NCBI GenBank assembly: GCA_028708105.1
Contig: JAQVZR010000075.1
Location: forward strand, 1-7,674
Length of the DNA: 7,674 nucleotides
From: Desulfoplanes sp.
GTDB taxonomy: Bacteria; Desulfobacterota; Desulfovibrionia; Desulfovibrionales; Desulfomicrobiaceae
Direction of reading: 5' to 3'
Below are positions 6,145 through 7,674 of this stretch, piece after piece (position 1 is the stretch's first letter; each line of letters opens with the position of its first letter). Position numbers and translations under genes: made by a program. The notes under the pieces were generated by a model. The model saw nothing but the letters and a program-made list of their open reading frames with translations, was not told the DNA's origin and did no database searches.

Positions 6145-6187
6145 AGGCCCGCGGTCAGGCATTCCCCTACTGCGGGCCTTTTCTTTT
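6145..6187 (+). terminator. Strong intrinsic terminator after fabF
   Basis: AGGCCCGC (6145-6152) pairs perfectly with GCGGGCCT (6172-6179). Three more inner pairs, one a G-U wobble, extend the stem to about 11 bp around a 13-nt loop. The T-rich tail TTTTCTTTT (6179-6187) follows. It lies 38 nt past the fabF stop codon and should separate fabF from glyA. The tail runs directly into the -35 box of the glyA promoter. Confidence 0.9.
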
Positions 6188-6214
6188 GACACCGTTCTCA
6201 TACCGTCGTATTCT
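6186..6214 (+). promoter_or_regulatory. glyA promoter
   Basis: TTGACA (6186-6191) is a perfect -35. After a 17-bp spacer, TATTCT (6209-6214) matches -10 at four of six positions. A second -10-like box, TATTAT (6219-6224), with TTCTCA (6195-6200) at 18 bp, could give an overlapping start. Transcription would begin near 6221 or 6231, leaving a leader of about 70-80 nt before glyA. I see no known riboswitch fold in that leader, only an AC-rich stretch (6250-6270). Confidence 0.6.
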
Positions 6215-6300
6215 TGCATATTATACGTTCTATCTCACGTCGCAATCAATCAAAATACACACTATACACAGAAAATCATTGTTGTCGCCAGGGAGGCACC

Positions 6301-7539
6301 ATGGGAGCACTTGAACATACCGATCCGGAAATTTTTCAGGCCATTGCCCAAGAAAAAAATCGTCAGCTGAGCAAACTGGAACTTATTGCCTCTGAAAATT
6401 TTACATCCGAGGCAGTGCGCGAAGCCACGGGCAGTGTCATGACCCATAAATATGCCGAGGGATATCCAGGCAAACGATACTACGGCGGGTGCGAATTTGT
6501 AGACATTGCCGAGAACCTCGCCCGGGATCGGGCCAAAAAACTCTTTGGGGCCGAGTATGTCAACGTACAGCCCCATTCAGGTTCTCAAGCCAACATGGGC
6601 GTTTACTTTGGAGCCATCAAGCCCGGAGACACCATTATGGGCATGGACCTTTCCCACGGTGGTCACCTGACCCACGGCAGTCCGGTCAACTTTTCCGGGA
6701 AACTCTTCAAAACTTGTTTTTACGGAGTTGAAAAAGAGACCGGGGTCATCGACTACGACCACGTCCAAAATCTGGCCAGGGAATACAAGCCCCAAATCAT
6801 CGTTGCCGGAGCCAGTGCCTATCCCAGAACCATCGACTTTAAAAGATTCCGTGAAATCGCCGATTCCGTGGGCGCAAAACTGATGGTGGATATGGCTCAT
6901 ATCGCCGGACTTGTTGCCACAGGACTGCACCCCACCCCCATCGGGTATGCCCATTTCACCACCACCACCACGCACAAGACGCTGCGCGGACCGCGTGGTG
7001 GCATGATTTTAAGCTCTGAAGAATTTGGCAAGACCCTCAATTCTCAAATTTTTCCAGGCATTCAAGGCGGCCCCCTCATGCACATCATTGCGGCCAAGGC
7101 CGTAGCCTTGGGGGAAGCACTCAAACCCGAGTTTAAAATATATCAACAACTGGTCATGGATAATGCGAAAACCCTGGCCAAACATCTTACGGACGCCGGC
7201 TTCACTCTGGTTTCCGGAGGCACTGATAACCACCTGATGCTCATTGATCTGAGCAACAAAAACGTCACGGGCAAAGCAGCTGAAATCGCTTTGGACAAAG
7301 CAGGCATCACTGTCAATAAAAACACCGTACCCTTCGAGACCAGGTCTCCCTTTGTGACCTCTGGAATCCGCATCGGCACACCGGCACTGACCACCCGCGG
7401 CATGAAACCGGAACACATGGAAAATATCGCCGCCTGGATCATTGCCACCATAGAAAACATTGACAACGAGACCCGACTTGCAGCCATCAGCAAAGAAGTG
7501 GAAACCTTTGCCCGTCAGTTCCCTCTGTTTGCCTGGTAA
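6301..7539 (+). CDS. glyA: Serine hydroxymethyltransferase
   Basis: GlyA is a PLP enzyme that interconverts serine plus tetrahydrofolate with glycine plus 5,10-methylene-tetrahydrofolate, the main one-carbon source for purine, thymidylate and methionine synthesis. The 412-residue length is normal. The PLP-binding Lys226 lies in [23 protein letters not shown] (196-203) supplies D197 and H200, and H122 (SHGGHLTHG) is the PLP-stacking histidine. SENF (31-34), [11 protein letters not shown] (53-63) and the carboxylate-binding R357 (SGIRIGTPA) are present. AGGGAGG (6290-6296) is 4 nt before ATG 6301. The frame is open upstream to 6214, but that stretch has no family residues and contains promoter sequence. 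A terminator and promoter separate it from fabF, so adjacency to fab genes is synteny rather than an operon. Confidence 0.97.
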   Translation: MGALEHTDPEIFQAIAQEKNRQLSKLELIASENFTSEAVREATGSVMTHKYAEGYPGKRYYGGCEFVDIAENLARDRAKKLFGAEYVNVQPHSGSQANMGVYFGAIKPGDTIMGMDLSHGGHLTHGSPVNFSGKLFKTCFYGVEKETGVIDYDHVQNLAREYKPQIIVAGASAYPRTIDFKRFREIADSVGAKLMVDMAHIAGLVATGLHPTPIGYAHFTTTTTHKTLRGPRGGMILSSEEFGKTLNSQIFPGIQGGPLMHIIAAKAVALGEALKPEFKIYQQLVMDNAKTLAKHLTDAGFTLVSGGTDNHLMLIDLSNKNVTGKAAEIALDKAGITVNKNTVPFETRSPFVTSGIRIGTPALTTRGMKPEHMENIAAWIIATIENIDNETRLAAISKEVETFARQFPLFAW

Positions 7540-7674
7540 CAATACTGTTGAACAATCATTGCAAAGATAGAGGGTGGAATATGCGGATCAGTACACTACG
7601 CCCATTTCATCCTTTATCTCCTATCCAACCAACCTGAACAACCTATATAAAACTGTGAACTCCCCGATATCTCC

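Noticed and set aside
6961..6972. ACC-type triplet repeat in glyA
   Set aside because: It encodes the conserved threonine run before the PLP-binding lysine and is explained by protein function.
7614..7673. Minus-strand frame encoding FYIGCSGW at the right edge, resembling the N-terminus of DUF72 proteins
   Set aside because: It meets a stop five codons after the motif, and no other frame continues the family pattern. An eight-residue match without context is most simply chance.

Overview
The window is a housekeeping chromosomal segment of about 50% GC. It holds a ribosomal-protein and fatty-acid/phospholipid synthesis cluster followed by glyA. The order is rpmB (minus strand), then DUF177/yceD, rpmF, plsX, fabH, fabG, acpP, fabF and glyA on the plus strand. 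From memory of family synteny, this order, with glyA after fabF and rpmB divergent from the DUF177 gene, resembles sulfate-reducing Desulfovibrionales (Desulfovibrio and relatives). That assignment is an inference; no species is claimed. All eight plus-strand genes and rpmB are intact, with the expected catalytic or zinc-binding residues.

Left part (1-640): the left edge may hold the 5' end of a membrane-protein gene on the minus strand (weak call). A hairpin at 193-227 with an A tract on one side and a T tract on the other can terminate transcription in both directions. It lies just downstream of rpmB. The 187-bp gap between the divergent starts of rpmB and the DUF177 gene carries a near-consensus sigma-70 promoter for the rightward operon. 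It also carries a perfect 8-bp inverted repeat in front of rpmB.

Central operon (639-4562): DUF177-rpmF-plsX-fabH-fabG-acpP are codirectional. Gaps are 29-45 nt, apart from a 14-nt rpmF/plsX overlap and an 85-nt gap before acpP. The operon joins large-subunit assembly (DUF177, L32) to phospholipid initiation (PlsX) and to fatty-acid initiation, reduction and carrier functions (FabH, FabG, AcpP). fabD, present between fabH and fabG in the E. coli cluster, is absent. A hairpin plus T tract ends this unit directly after acpP.

Right part (4563-7674): fabF sits behind a gap of 300 nt, about 247 nt of which lies beyond the acpP terminator, and is followed by its own strong terminator. A consensus -35 box overlaps that terminator's T tract and starts an independent glyA promoter. 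So although the genes are syntenic, the sequence suggests three rightward transcription units: DUF177-acpP, fabF, and glyA. After glyA, 135 nt remain with no recognisable gene and no visible terminator.

I found no mobile element, CRISPR array, tRNA/rRNA or phage gene, and no evidence of a previously undescribed system. The points worth a second look are regulatory: the inverted repeat at rpmB, the unit-splitting terminators, the palindrome upstream of fabF, and a C9 tract inside fabH.
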